A DNA stretch of 64,000 bases from Streptomyces pristinaespiralis (lineage in GTDB: Bacteria > Actinomycetota > Actinomycetes > Streptomycetales > Streptomycetaceae), in assembly GCF_001278075.1 (NCBI RefSeq), contig NZ_CP011340.1, positions 1,240,001 through 1,304,000 on the forward strand. Reading direction: 5' to 3'. A program made the translations under genes and the position numbers. Each line of letters opens with the position of its first letter. Position 1 is the first letter of the stretch. Of this stretch, positions 26,958-34,900 are shown piece by piece. The notes below the pieces were generated by a model. The model ran no database searches and was not told the DNA's origin. It saw nothing but the letters and a program-made list of their open reading frames with translations.

Positions 26958-27706
26958 GCAGCCACGACCTCTGGGTGATCGTGCCCGCGCACCAGGAGGA
27001 GGAACGGCTCGCCGGCACGCTGCGGGCGCTCGCGGAGCAGCGGGACCGCGACTTCACACTGCTCGTCGTCGACAACGCCTCCTCGGACCGTACCGGCGCC
27101 ATCGCCAAGGGCTTCGCCGCGGACGCGCCGTTCCCCGTGGAGGTCCTCGACGAGCCGGAGAAGGGGGTGGGCTGCGCCGTGGACTCCGGTTTCCGCCACG
27201 CCATCGCCCGGGGTGCGACGCTGCTCGCCCGCACCGACGCGGACTGTCTTCCCCGGCCCGGCTGGACGGCGGCCGCCCGCGCCGCGATGACGGACCGGCC
27301 GGGGCCGGCGCTGGTGTGCGGGCGGATCGTCGCCCGTCGCGACGAACACGGCCCGCTGGGACGGGCCGGCTTCGCGGCCCTGGTCCATCTGGCCGCCCTG
27401 TTCGGCCGGCTCCGGCCGGCGCACGCCCGCAGGAACGGCTACCTCGCGCCGTACCGCATGCACGCCGGGAACAACATGGCCGTCACCGCCGACCTGTATC
27501 TGGCCTGCGGCGGCATGCCCCGCCGGCCCTCGCCGACGGACCGGCTGTTCCTGAACCGGGTGCGGCGAACGACGGACCGGATCGTGCGCTGCCGGGCCAT
27601 GGTCGTGGAGAACTCCACCCGCAGGCTCCGGGCGTACGGCATCCGGGGCACGGCCCGCTGGTACCTGGACCAGGGCAGCGACGGGCGCGGGGACGACCCC
27701 CGCTGA
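26954..27706 (+). CDS. GT2-family glycosyltransferase
   Basis: A 250-residue cytoplasmic GT-A-fold protein. LWVIVPAHQEEERL opens the fold, VVDNASSDRTG binds the nucleotide, and the metal-binding DxD is Asp95-Ala-Asp97 in ARTDADCLP. No transmembrane helix is present. It starts at GTG 26954 inside the stop of the OleA-like gene (GTGA), so translation is coupled. Glycosyltransferases are not part of known ole pathways, so it may modify the product or a lipid carrier; donor and acceptor are unknown. The 66-base gap to the ligase is the only real spacer in the operon. Confidence 0.87.
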   Translation: MSSHDLWVIVPAHQEEERLAGTLRALAEQRDRDFTLLVVDNASSDRTGAIAKGFAADAPFPVEVLDEPEKGVGCAVDSGFRHAIARGATLLARTDADCLPRPGWTAAARAAMTDRPGPALVCGRIVARRDEHGPLGRAGFAALVHLAALFGRLRPAHARRNGYLAPYRMHAGNNMAVTADLYLACGGMPRRPSPTDRLFLNRVRRTTDRIVRCRAMVVENSTRRLRAYGIRGTARWYLDQGSDGRGDDPR

Positions 27707-27772
27707 CGCGGCTCCGGCCGCCCCGCCCTCGCGTCGACCGACGTACCGTCACCTACCGCTGGATGGCCCCTG

Positions 27773-29248
27773 ATGCTCGACCTCCTCGACCACGCCCTGC
27801 GCACCTCACCGGAGAAGCCCGCCGTGCTCGGCGCCACCCGCACCGGGCGTCCCCGGGTGCGTGCCACCCGCGGCGAACTCGCGGGCCTGGCCGACGCGTA
27901 CGCCTCGTCGCTGTACGCGCGAGGGCTGCGCCCGGGCGACACCGTCGGTGTCGCGGTACGGCCCGGCCCCCGTGCGCTCGCCGTCCTGCTCGCCCTGTGG
28001 CGGCTCGGGCTGCGGGGCGCGGTGCTCGACCCGGGCGCGGGTCCCGATGTGCTGCGCGCCCGTCTCGCGTCCGCCCGGCCCTCGCTCGTGCTGGCCGACG
28101 CCGCGGCGCAGGCGGTCGCCGGATGGGCCGGGCCCCTGGCGGCGCGGGCACGGCTCGCCCTGCCCCCTCTCGAGGAGTTCGGCCCGGTGGCGACGGTCGG
28201 CCGCAGGCTCCCCGGCTGTGCGCCGGCGCTCGGCGGCGCCGATGTCCGTGTCCCCGTACGGGACCACGGCGACGGTGACGCCGTCATCGTCTTCACCTCC
28301 GGGACGACCTCCCGGCCGAGGGCCGTCGTGCACACCCGCTCCGGCCTCGCGGCGGGGATGGAGACGGTCTCCACGCTGATCGGTGCCCGGCAGGGCGAAC
28401 CGGTCGTCGGGGGAACCTTCTTCGTCCTCGTGCCCTCGCTCGCCCAGGGGGCACCGGTGGCGCTTCCCGCGCGCTCGCCCAAGGTCCTGGCGCGCCAGCT
28501 GCGGCGGCTGCGCCCCCGGGACACCTACCTGACACCGCCACAGCTGCGGGACGCCCTCGGCGCGGGCGCGCGCTTCACGGGCAGGGTGTGGACGGGCTCC
28601 GCTCCGGCGAGTGCCGAACTGCTGGGCCGGGTACGGGACGCGGGCGCGGCGGAGGCCTGGGGGGTGTACGCGCTCACCGAACTGTTCCCCGCCGCGGCCG
28701 TCGAGTCGCGCGACAAGGCGGCCTACGAGGGGGCGGGCGATCTCGTCGGGCCGGCGCTGCCGGGCGTCGAGGTGCGGACGGAGGCCGGCGAGCTGCTCCT
28801 GAGCGGTCCGGCGGCCAGGCACCGCTACCTCGGCGAGGCTCCCGACCCCTGGGCGCGCACCGGCGACCGGGCGCACCTGGACACCACGGGCCGGATCGTG
28901 CTGGAGGGCCGCTGCAAGGACATGGTGCTGCGGCGCGCCGAGAACATCTACCCGGGGCTGTACGAGCCCGCCCTCCAGGTGCCGGGTGTCGAGCTCGCGG
29001 TACTCGTCGGCGTCCCGGCGGCCGACGGCGACGAGCGGCTGGTCGCCGTCGTCCAGCCCCGGTCCGGCCACGGGGAGGCACAACTGCGTTCCGCTCTCGC
29101 CGGACCGCTGCGCAGGATGGGTTCCGCCCGCCCGGACGCGCTGGTGTTCGCGGACGTCCCGCTGTCCGGCCGTTCCCGCAAGCCGGACCGGGCGGCGACG
29201 GCGCGGCTCGCGGCGGAACGTCTCGCGGCGAAGGCGGCCACCCGATGA
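27773..29248 (+). CDS. AMP-dependent synthetase/ligase (OleC- or acyl-CoA-ligase-like)
   Basis: A 491-residue ANL-superfamily adenylating enzyme. The phosphate loop is FTSGTTSRPRAVVH (residues 174-187), in which the usual Gly and Lys of TGxPKG are Ser180 and Arg183. Later motifs are TGDRAHLD, the hinge GRCKDMVLRRAENIYPG, and a C-terminal Lys in SGRSRKPDR. In Ole systems the OleC member of this superfamily adenylates a beta-hydroxy acid and closes a beta-lactone. Context suggests that role, but a plain acyl-CoA ligase cannot be excluded. The ATG at 27773 lacks a strong Shine-Dalgarno. It overlaps the P450 gene as ATGA. Confidence 0.8.
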   Translation: MLDLLDHALRTSPEKPAVLGATRTGRPRVRATRGELAGLADAYASSLYARGLRPGDTVGVAVRPGPRALAVLLALWRLGLRGAVLDPGAGPDVLRARLASARPSLVLADAAAQAVAGWAGPLAARARLALPPLEEFGPVATVGRRLPGCAPALGGADVRVPVRDHGDGDAVIVFTSGTTSRPRAVVHTRSGLAAGMETVSTLIGARQGEPVVGGTFFVLVPSLAQGAPVALPARSPKVLARQLRRLRPRDTYLTPPQLRDALGAGARFTGRVWTGSAPASAELLGRVRDAGAAEAWGVYALTELFPAAAVESRDKAAYEGAGDLVGPALPGVEVRTEAGELLLSGPAARHRYLGEAPDPWARTGDRAHLDTTGRIVLEGRCKDMVLRRAENIYPGLYEPALQVPGVELAVLVGVPAADGDERLVAVVQPRSGHGEAQLRSALAGPLRRMGSARPDALVFADVPLSGRSRKPDRAATARLAAERLAAKAATR

Positions 29249-30375
29249 CCGCTCCGCTCCGCGCGGCCCCGGGACCGGCGCGGGCGAGGCGCCGCGACCG
29301 CCGGGTCTATCTGCGCTCGCACCCGCTCCTCTTCGCGCTGCTCGCCGCCACCCGCGGCCGTGCCGTCCGCAGGATCGGCCGCACGGTGCTGGTCCACGAG
29401 GCGGACGCCTACCGCCGGGTGCTGACCGGCCTGCCCCTCGACCGCACCGCCGCCGGGACGACGGGAGGCGCCGCGCGGGCGGCGCTGAACGCGGCCGGCC
29501 ACCACGACGCCGGAGTGCTGTTCGACCAGGAGGGCGACGGGCACCGGGCGGGGCGACGGGGACTGGCACAAGGGCTCGGCGCGGCCGGTGTCGAGGATTT
29601 GCGCGCGGTGTGGCGGCCGTTGCTCGCCGGTCGGCTCGAACCGCTGGCCAAGGGCGGCGAGGTGGACCTCGTCGCACTCGCCCGCGAACTGTCGGGCACG
29701 GTCGTCTGCGCGCTGCTCGGGTCCGGGGCCTCCCCCGCCGCGGTGGCCGCCGCCGCCTCGGAGCTGGCCGCCGCCTCCGTCCGCGGTGAGCTGCCGGGCC
29801 CTCGCCGGCCCGGAGCACACGCCGCCTCGGCCCGTGCGACCCGGCGACTGCGGCAACTGCTCGGCGAGGGCGACGACGCACTGTCCGCGATGGTGGCGGT
29901 CGCCGCCGTCAACACCACTGTCGCGGCGCTGCCGCGGGCGGTGGCCTGGTGTGCGGACGCCGGCCTGTGGGACCAGGCGGCGGACGAGCGACTGCTTCTT
30001 CCCCTGGTGGACGAGCTGCTGAGGGTCACGGCCCCGTCACCGCTGTTGCCGCGGGTCGCCGCGGCGGACGGGGTGGTGGCCGGCTGCCCGGTGCGCTCGG
30101 GCGACCGTGTGGTGCTGGTCGCCCGTCATGCGGTGGACGCCCACACCAAGGATCCCGACGCCCGGCGGCCCGCCGCCCCTGACGTCGCCCGTCTCGTCTT
30201 CGGCGCCGGCCCGCACACCTGCCCGGGGGCCAGGCTCGCCCGTCTTCAACTGGCCGACGTGCTGTCGGCGTTGTCGGTGCACCGCCCCGTCGTCACCAGG
30301 GCCGTCGTGGACCGCGGGGCCGCCCTGCCCAGCTGGCGGAAGCTCGTCGTCCGCTCCTCGGAGGTGGTTCGATGA
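29245..30375 (+). CDS. Cytochrome P450
   Basis: A 376-residue P450. The heme loop FGAGPHTCPGARLA has its thiolate at Cys326. An ExxR-like DELLRV occurs in the K helix. The I-helix reads AAVNTT (220-225): the Gly is Ala221 and the usual acid before the catalytic Thr224 is Asn223, which may alter proton delivery or point to unusual chemistry. It is coupled to both neighbours by ATGA overlaps. It probably oxidises the product or an intermediate of this cluster; no ferredoxin gene is adjacent. It is slightly shorter than typical bacterial P450s (about 400). Confidence 0.85.
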   Translation: MTAPLRAAPGPARARRRDRRVYLRSHPLLFALLAATRGRAVRRIGRTVLVHEADAYRRVLTGLPLDRTAAGTTGGAARAALNAAGHHDAGVLFDQEGDGHRAGRRGLAQGLGAAGVEDLRAVWRPLLAGRLEPLAKGGEVDLVALARELSGTVVCALLGSGASPAAVAAAASELAAASVRGELPGPRRPGAHAASARATRRLRQLLGEGDDALSAMVAVAAVNTTVAALPRAVAWCADAGLWDQAADERLLLPLVDELLRVTAPSPLLPRVAAADGVVAGCPVRSGDRVVLVARHAVDAHTKDPDARRPAAPDVARLVFGAGPHTCPGARLARLQLADVLSALSVHRPVVTRAVVDRGAALPSWRKLVVRSSEVVR

Positions 30376-31286
30376 CACGCCGCCCCCGCATCGCGGTGAC
30401 CGGCGCCTCGGGCTTCTGCGGCGGCCACGTCGCACGGGCCGCGGAGGCTCAGGGCGCCGACGTGGTGTGCCTCGGCCGCCGCCCGGGACCGGTGGGCGAA
30501 TTCCGGTTCTGGGACGCCGCATCGGGCCCGCCCGACCTGTCCGGTGTCGACCGGGTCGTGCACTGCGCGGCCGCGGTGGGCGACCCGGCGCCCGGTTCGG
30601 GCGCGGAGGCGCGGATGCGCGCGGTCAACGTGGACGGCACGGCCCGGCTGCTGGCGGCGGCCGGGGACCGTCCCGTGGTGTGGGTCAGCAGCGCCAGCGT
30701 CTACGACCCGCGCCCCGACCGCGGCCTGGTCCGCGAGGACCATCCACGGGCCGGGCACCTCAACGCGTACGGGCGCACCAAGGCCGCCGGGGAGGAACTC
30801 GCCCTGCGGGCCGGTGCCGTGGTGCTGCGCCCTCGCGCCGTGTACGGCCCGGGCGACACCCAGCTCCTGCCGCGTCTGCTGTCCCGGGTCAGGGCGGGGA
30901 CGCTGTTCCTCCCGGGCCCGGACGTAACGCTGAGCCTCACGGCGGTCGAGAACCTGGCCGACGCGTGTCTCGCCGCGTCCGGCTGGCCTCCCGGCCCGTA
31001 CAACATCGCCGATCCCCTGCCGTACGCCAGGGACGCCGCGCTGCGCGAGGTCCTGCGCGCCCATGGGGTGTCGGCCCGTCTCCGGCATCTGCCTCCCGGT
31101 CTCGCCGGGGTGGCGGCCCGTACGGCGGAGGCCGTCGCACGCCGCACGGGCACCGAGCCGGTGCTCAGCCGCTACGCGGTGGACCAGCTCGCCCACACGG
31201 TCGTCCTCGACGTGTCCCGCGCCATGGCCCAGGGCTGGACCCCCCGCCGCTCCCTGCGCGACTACCTGGCGACCAGCACCGGCTGA
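30372..31286 (+). CDS. OleD-like NAD(P)-dependent reductase (3-beta-HSD/extended SDR)
   Basis: A 304-residue extended short-chain dehydrogenase. The dinucleotide motif is TGASGFCGGH (10-19), the catalytic Tyr-Lys pair is in AYGRTKAAGEE, and SSASVYDP supplies the active-site Ser. The block RPRAVYGPGDTQLLPRLLSRVRAG matches the OleD pattern RPRLIWGPGDPHLLPRL. OleD reduces the 2-alkyl-3-ketoacid made by OleA to the beta-hydroxy acid. It is the last gene of the operon (ATGA overlap with the P450). Another sterol-dehydrogenase-like activity is possible, but the presence of OleA-like and ligase partners favours this role. Confidence 0.82.
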   Translation: MTRRPRIAVTGASGFCGGHVARAAEAQGADVVCLGRRPGPVGEFRFWDAASGPPDLSGVDRVVHCAAAVGDPAPGSGAEARMRAVNVDGTARLLAAAGDRPVVWVSSASVYDPRPDRGLVREDHPRAGHLNAYGRTKAAGEELALRAGAVVLRPRAVYGPGDTQLLPRLLSRVRAGTLFLPGPDVTLSLTAVENLADACLAASGWPPGPYNIADPLPYARDAALREVLRAHGVSARLRHLPPGLAGVAARTAEAVARRTGTEPVLSRYAVDQLAHTVVLDVSRAMAQGWTPRRSLRDYLATSTG

Positions 31287-31346
31287 CCGGGGCCCGGGCC
31301 GATCGGTCCGTGACGGGGCACAGACGGACGGCTGACGGGCTGTTGG

Positions 31347-31370
31347 TAAGATACGTACATGCATGTATGT
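31347..31370 (+). promoter_or_regulatory. Leaderless promoter and palindromic operator of the TetR gene
   Basis: TAAGAT (31347-31352) lies six bases before ATG 31359, so the mRNA probably starts at the initiation codon. A perfect 12-base palindrome TACATGCATGTA (31356-31367), extendable to about 18 bases with one mismatch, covers the start. A TetR dimer bound here would repress its own gene and the coupled DUF2867 gene. Confidence 0.55.
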
Positions 31371-32054
31371 GAGGACGAACCAAGCCCATCAGGTGGAGGG
31401 GGCTCCCCGAGCCCACGTCGTTCCACTCAGGCCGAGCGCCGGGCACGCACACGCAACGCGCTCCTGGAGTCGGCCGCACGGGGGCTGTCCCGCTACGGAT
31501 ACAGCAACCTCGTGCTCGAGCAGGTCGCCAGAGAGGCCGGGTACACGCGCGGCGCGCTCTACCACCAGTTCAAGGACAAGCAGGAGCTGGCGCTGGCCGC
31601 ACTCCAGTGGGTTCTGGACACCTGGGAGCAGGAGGTCGGCCGCCAGGTGGAGCAGGAGTCGGATCCGGTCGCGGCGCTGCTCACCCTCGCGCGCGCCCAC
31701 ACCGTCTTCTGCCGTCGCGACATCGCCCGCGTCGCGATGGCATTGCGCCTGGAGTTCTCCGGGCAGGACCATCCGATCGCGCACGAGGTGGAGAAGGGCT
31801 ACCAGGCGCTCACCGACACCTGCGCCGGCTTTGTCGAGGCCGGACGCGAGGCGGGGTCGATTCCCGACGGACCGGCCGCCAGGGACGTGGCACTCGCCTA
31901 CGTCGGCGCCGTCGAAGGCACGTCCATCGCATTGGCCGGCCACGTCGCGCAGGACGCCGCACTCGTGGCCGCTGCCGCTGCCGGCGCCCTCGGGCTCGAT
32001 CCCTGTGTCACGCACCCCTCGCACGCCGCCGCACCGAAGGAGACACACTCGTGA
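31359..32054 (+). CDS. TetR-family transcriptional regulator
   Basis: A 231-residue repressor. Residues 1-25 are a disordered Ser/Gly/Pro tail. The helix-turn-helix is LEQVAREAGYTRGALYHQFKDKQEL (about 50-75), followed by an all-helical ligand domain with a TetR_C-type EGTSIALAGH segment. The start overlaps a palindromic operator, so autorepression is likely. Translation of the next gene is coupled (GTGA). Its target is most simply the DUF2867 gene; whether it also controls the ole-like operon upstream is not supported by a matching site there. Confidence 0.9.
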   Translation: MHVCEDEPSPSGGGGSPSPRRSTQAERRARTRNALLESAARGLSRYGYSNLVLEQVAREAGYTRGALYHQFKDKQELALAALQWVLDTWEQEVGRQVEQESDPVAALLTLARAHTVFCRRDIARVAMALRLEFSGQDHPIAHEVEKGYQALTDTCAGFVEAGREAGSIPDGPAARDVALAYVGAVEGTSIALAGHVAQDAALVAAAAAGALGLDPCVTHPSHAAAPKETHS

Positions 32055-32638
32055 AGCTCCCCGACACCTCGCACACCTCCCGCCCCTGGCGGATACACGA
32101 GATCGCGCACGACTTCCGCCTCTACGACGTCTGGGCGCTGCCGACGCCCGGGGGCCCCGACGACTTTCCGCGACTGGTGCGGAACATGTCCGTGGGAGAC
32201 ACATCGGACAATCCCTCGCGGGTCGCCCGCGCACTCTTCGCGATCCGCTGGAAGCTGGGGAAACTGCTCGGCTGGGACAATCCGAGGTCGGGGGTCGGCT
32301 CACGGGTTCCGACCTTGCGCGACCGGCTGCCACAAGATCTGCGCGACGGCCCGGCCGGGCCGGACTTCGACCTCCTGCCCTTCACCTCGGTCTACATGAC
32401 GGAGCACGAGTGGGCGGCGGAAATGGCCAACAGGACCATGCACGGGGTGATGCACCTGAGCTGGGTCCCGGACGGGTCCGGTGGCTACCGCGGCCAGATG
32501 GCCGTGCTGGTGAAGCCCAATGGATTGTTCGGCAAGGCGTACATGGCGGCGATCGCACCCTTCCGGCATCTGCTCGTCTACCCGCCGCTGATGCGCGGTA
32601 TCGGGCGCGAGTGGCGCGAGTCGGCGTCGCAGCCGTAA
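32051..32638 (+). CDS. DUF2867-family protein
   Basis: A 195-residue protein with the DUF2867 pattern: a DFRLYDVWALPTPGGPDDFPRLV opening, a central FTSVYMTEHEWAAEMANRTMHGVMHLSWV, and the end PFRHLLVYPPLMRGIGREWR. The family function is unknown; members often accompany TetR regulators in actinomycetes. GTG 32051 overlaps the TetR stop. No signal peptide or membrane segment is present. The convergent hairpin downstream ends the unit. Confidence 0.85.
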   Translation: MKLPDTSHTSRPWRIHEIAHDFRLYDVWALPTPGGPDDFPRLVRNMSVGDTSDNPSRVARALFAIRWKLGKLLGWDNPRSGVGSRVPTLRDRLPQDLRDGPAGPDFDLLPFTSVYMTEHEWAAEMANRTMHGVMHLSWVPDGSGGYRGQMAVLVKPNGLFGKAYMAAIAPFRHLLVYPPLMRGIGREWRESASQP

Positions 32639-32727
32639 CGCCGCGTCATGCCGCGGCAGCGACGGACGTCCCCTTGTCGAGCAACCACGAGGAGACCGGC
32701 CCACCACCCGCCGCCGGGCAGGGGGCG

Positions 32728-32777
32728 GAAGCCGACGGGCTGACCGGGCACGGGCGCCCGGTCAGCCCGTCGGCTTC
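32728..32777. terminator. 22-base-pair perfect hairpin between convergent genes
   Basis: The arm 32728-32749 (GAAGCCGACGGGCTGACCGG and two more bases) pairs perfectly with 32756-32777 around a six-base loop. The right arm is the last five codons and stop of the LigD-type gene, so the stop codon lies inside the stem. It can terminate both the DUF2867 and the polymerase transcripts. Confidence 0.85.
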
Positions 32778-33775
32778 TTCGCGCGGCTCGGCTGGACCCG
32801 CTTGGGCTCCCCCGGCATCTTCGGGTAGTCCGGCGGGTACGGCAGGTCGCTCAGGCCGTGGTCGCGCTCGTCCTTGCGCGACAGCTCCAGCAGGCTCTCC
32901 AGCGAGAACGCGTGGTCGTCCATGTCGGCGTGCACGTCGCCCAGTTCGGCGAACCGTCCCGGCATCGTGGCCAGGTCGAAGTCCGAGGGGGACACGTGCT
33001 CGAGTTCGTCCCAGCGCAGCGGCGCGGACACCAGCGCGCGCGGATTCGGGCGTACGGAGTACGCGGAGGCGATCGTGCGGTCGCGGGCGGTCTGGTTGTA
33101 GTCGACGAAGATCCGCTCGCCGCGCTCCTCCTTCCACCAGGCCGTGGTCACCCGCCCCGGCATCCGCCGCTCGAGCTCCCTGGCCACGGCGATGGCGGCG
33201 CGGCGCACGCCGGTGAACTCCCAGCGGGGTTCGATCGGCACGAAGACATGGACGCCGCGGCCCCCGGAGGTCTTGGGCCAGCCCCGCAGGCCGTGCTCCT
33301 CCAGCAGGGGGCGCAGTTCGAGGGCGGCCTTGACGGCGTCCTTGAAGTCGGTGCCCGGCTGCGGGTCGAGGTCGATGCGCAGCTCGTCGGGGTGGTCGAC
33401 GGCCTCCCTGCGCACGGGCCAGGGGTGGAAGGGCAGCGTGCCGAGGTTGGCGGCCCAGATCACGGCGGCGACCTCGGTGGGGCAGATCTCGTCCGCGGTG
33501 CGTCCGCTCGGGAAGGAGATGTGGGCGGTCGGGATCCAGTCGGGGAGGTACTTGGGTGCCCGCTTCTGGAAGAAGGACTCACCCTCCACCCCCTCCGGGT
33601 AGCGCTCGAGGGTGGTGGGCCGGTCGCGCAGCGCGCGCAGGATGCCGGGCCCGACGGACAGGTAGTACTGAGCCACGTCCAGCTTGGTGAACCCCCGCGC
33701 GGGGAAGTAGATCTTGTCCGGATTGGACAGCCGTACGGCCCGCCCGCCTGCTTCCAGTTCCACCGCTGCACCCAT
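32762..33775 (-). CDS. LigD-type DNA polymerase/primase domain protein (NHEJ)
   Basis: A 337-residue stand-alone polymerase domain of the archaeo-eukaryotic primase fold. The metal-binding Asp pair is Asp135 and Asp137 in LRIDLDPQPGTDF. SGGRGVHVFVPI contributes the catalytic His, and a third carboxylate is in RIFVDYNQ. In bacterial NHEJ this domain fills gaps with ribonucleotides before ligation. It lacks the ligase and nuclease domains of full LigD, which suits the separate ligase gene encoded divergently 54 bases away. The ATG at 33775 is well placed. No Ku gene is in the window. Confidence 0.9.
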   Translation of the reverse strand: MGAAVELEAGGRAVRLSNPDKIYFPARGFTKLDVAQYYLSVGPGILRALRDRPTTLERYPEGVEGESFFQKRAPKYLPDWIPTAHISFPSGRTADEICPTEVAAVIWAANLGTLPFHPWPVRREAVDHPDELRIDLDPQPGTDFKDAVKAALELRPLLEEHGLRGWPKTSGGRGVHVFVPIEPRWEFTGVRRAAIAVARELERRMPGRVTTAWWKEERGERIFVDYNQTARDRTIASAYSVRPNPRALVSAPLRWDELEHVSPSDFDLATMPGRFAELGDVHADMDDHAFSLESLLELSRKDERDHGLSDLPYPPDYPKMPGEPKRVQPSRAKKPTG

Positions 33776-33829
33776 GTGGGCCACGGTAGGCCGAGCCCGG
33801 TTACGCCGCATATCGGGCAGAATCGACCC

Positions 33830-34900
33830 ATGGATCTGCCCGTGATGCCGCCCGTGAAGCCGATGCTCGCCAAGGCCGTGAAGAAGATTCCGCCGGGAAT
33901 GCACTACGAGGCAAAATGGGACGGCTTCCGCGCGATCGTGCACCGCGACGGCGATGAGCTGGTCATCGGGTCCCGCACCGGCAAGCCCCTCACCAGGTAC
34001 TTTCCCGAGCTGGTGACCTCCCTGTCGGAGAACCTGCCGGCCCGTTGCGTCATCGACGGGGAGATCGTCATCGCGCACGAGGGACGGCTGGACTTCGACC
34101 GGCTCACCGAGCGCATCCACCCCGCGGACTCCAGGGTGCGGATGCTCGCCGAGCGGACACCCGCCAGTTTCGTCGCGTTCGACGTGCTCGCGCTCGGCGA
34201 CGAGTCGCTGATGGACGCCCCGCTCGGCGCCCGGCGGGAACGGCTCGAGGAGGCCCTCGCCGACGCCCGGCCGCCGGTGCACCTCACGCCGACGACCACC
34301 GACGTCGAGGTCGCGCAGCGGTGGTTCGAGCAGTACGAGGGGGCCGGGCTCGACGGTGTCGTCGCCAAGCCGCTGGATCTGCCGTACCGGCCGGACGTCC
34401 GGCTGATGTACAAGGTCAAGCACGAGCGCACCGCCGACGTCGTCGTCGCCGGTTACCGCTTCCACAAGAGCGGGCCGGTCGTCGGTTCGCTGCTGCTCGG
34501 GCTGTTCGACGACTCCGGGGCGCTCCAGCACGTCGGAGTCTGCGCCGCTTTCTCGATGAAGCGGCGGGAGGAGCTGGTGGCGGAGCTGGAGCCGCTGCGC
34601 ATGGACCCGGTCGAGGGTCATCCCTGGGCCGCCTGGGCGGAGGAGAGCGCCCATGCGGGCGCCAGGCTCCCCGGCGCGCCGAGCCGCTGGTCGGGCAAGA
34701 AGGACCTGTCCTGGGTGGCGTTGCGGCCCGAGCGGGTCGTGGAGGTGGCCTACGACCACATGGAGGGCGACCGTTTCCGGCACACCGCGCAGTTCCGGCG
34801 GTGGCGTCCGGACCGGGACCCCTCCAGCTGCACGTACGCGCAGCTGGAGGAGCCGGTGAGCTACGACCTGGCCCAGGTGCTGCCCCCGTCAGGCGGGTGA
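33830..34900 (+). CDS. ATP-dependent DNA ligase (LigC/LigD ligase-domain type)
   Basis: A 356-residue nucleotidyltransferase plus OB-fold protein. The adenylated lysine is Lys29 in EAKWDGFRA (motif I). Motif III is FVAFDVLAL, motif IV EGAGLDGVVAKP and motif V YKVKHERTADVVV. It seals nicks with ATP and probably partners the divergent polymerase in end joining. CAGAAT (33818-33823) ends six bases before ATG 33830 and there is no Shine-Dalgarno, so a leaderless transcript is likely. Its last 12 bases overlap the convergent transglycosylase gene. Confidence 0.92.
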   Translation: MDLPVMPPVKPMLAKAVKKIPPGMHYEAKWDGFRAIVHRDGDELVIGSRTGKPLTRYFPELVTSLSENLPARCVIDGEIVIAHEGRLDFDRLTERIHPADSRVRMLAERTPASFVAFDVLALGDESLMDAPLGARRERLEEALADARPPVHLTPTTTDVEVAQRWFEQYEGAGLDGVVAKPLDLPYRPDVRLMYKVKHERTADVVVAGYRFHKSGPVVGSLLLGLFDDSGALQHVGVCAAFSMKRREELVAELEPLRMDPVEGHPWAAWAEESAHAGARLPGAPSRWSGKKDLSWVALRPERVVEVAYDHMEGDRFRHTAQFRRWRPDRDPSSCTYAQLEEPVSYDLAQVLPPSGG

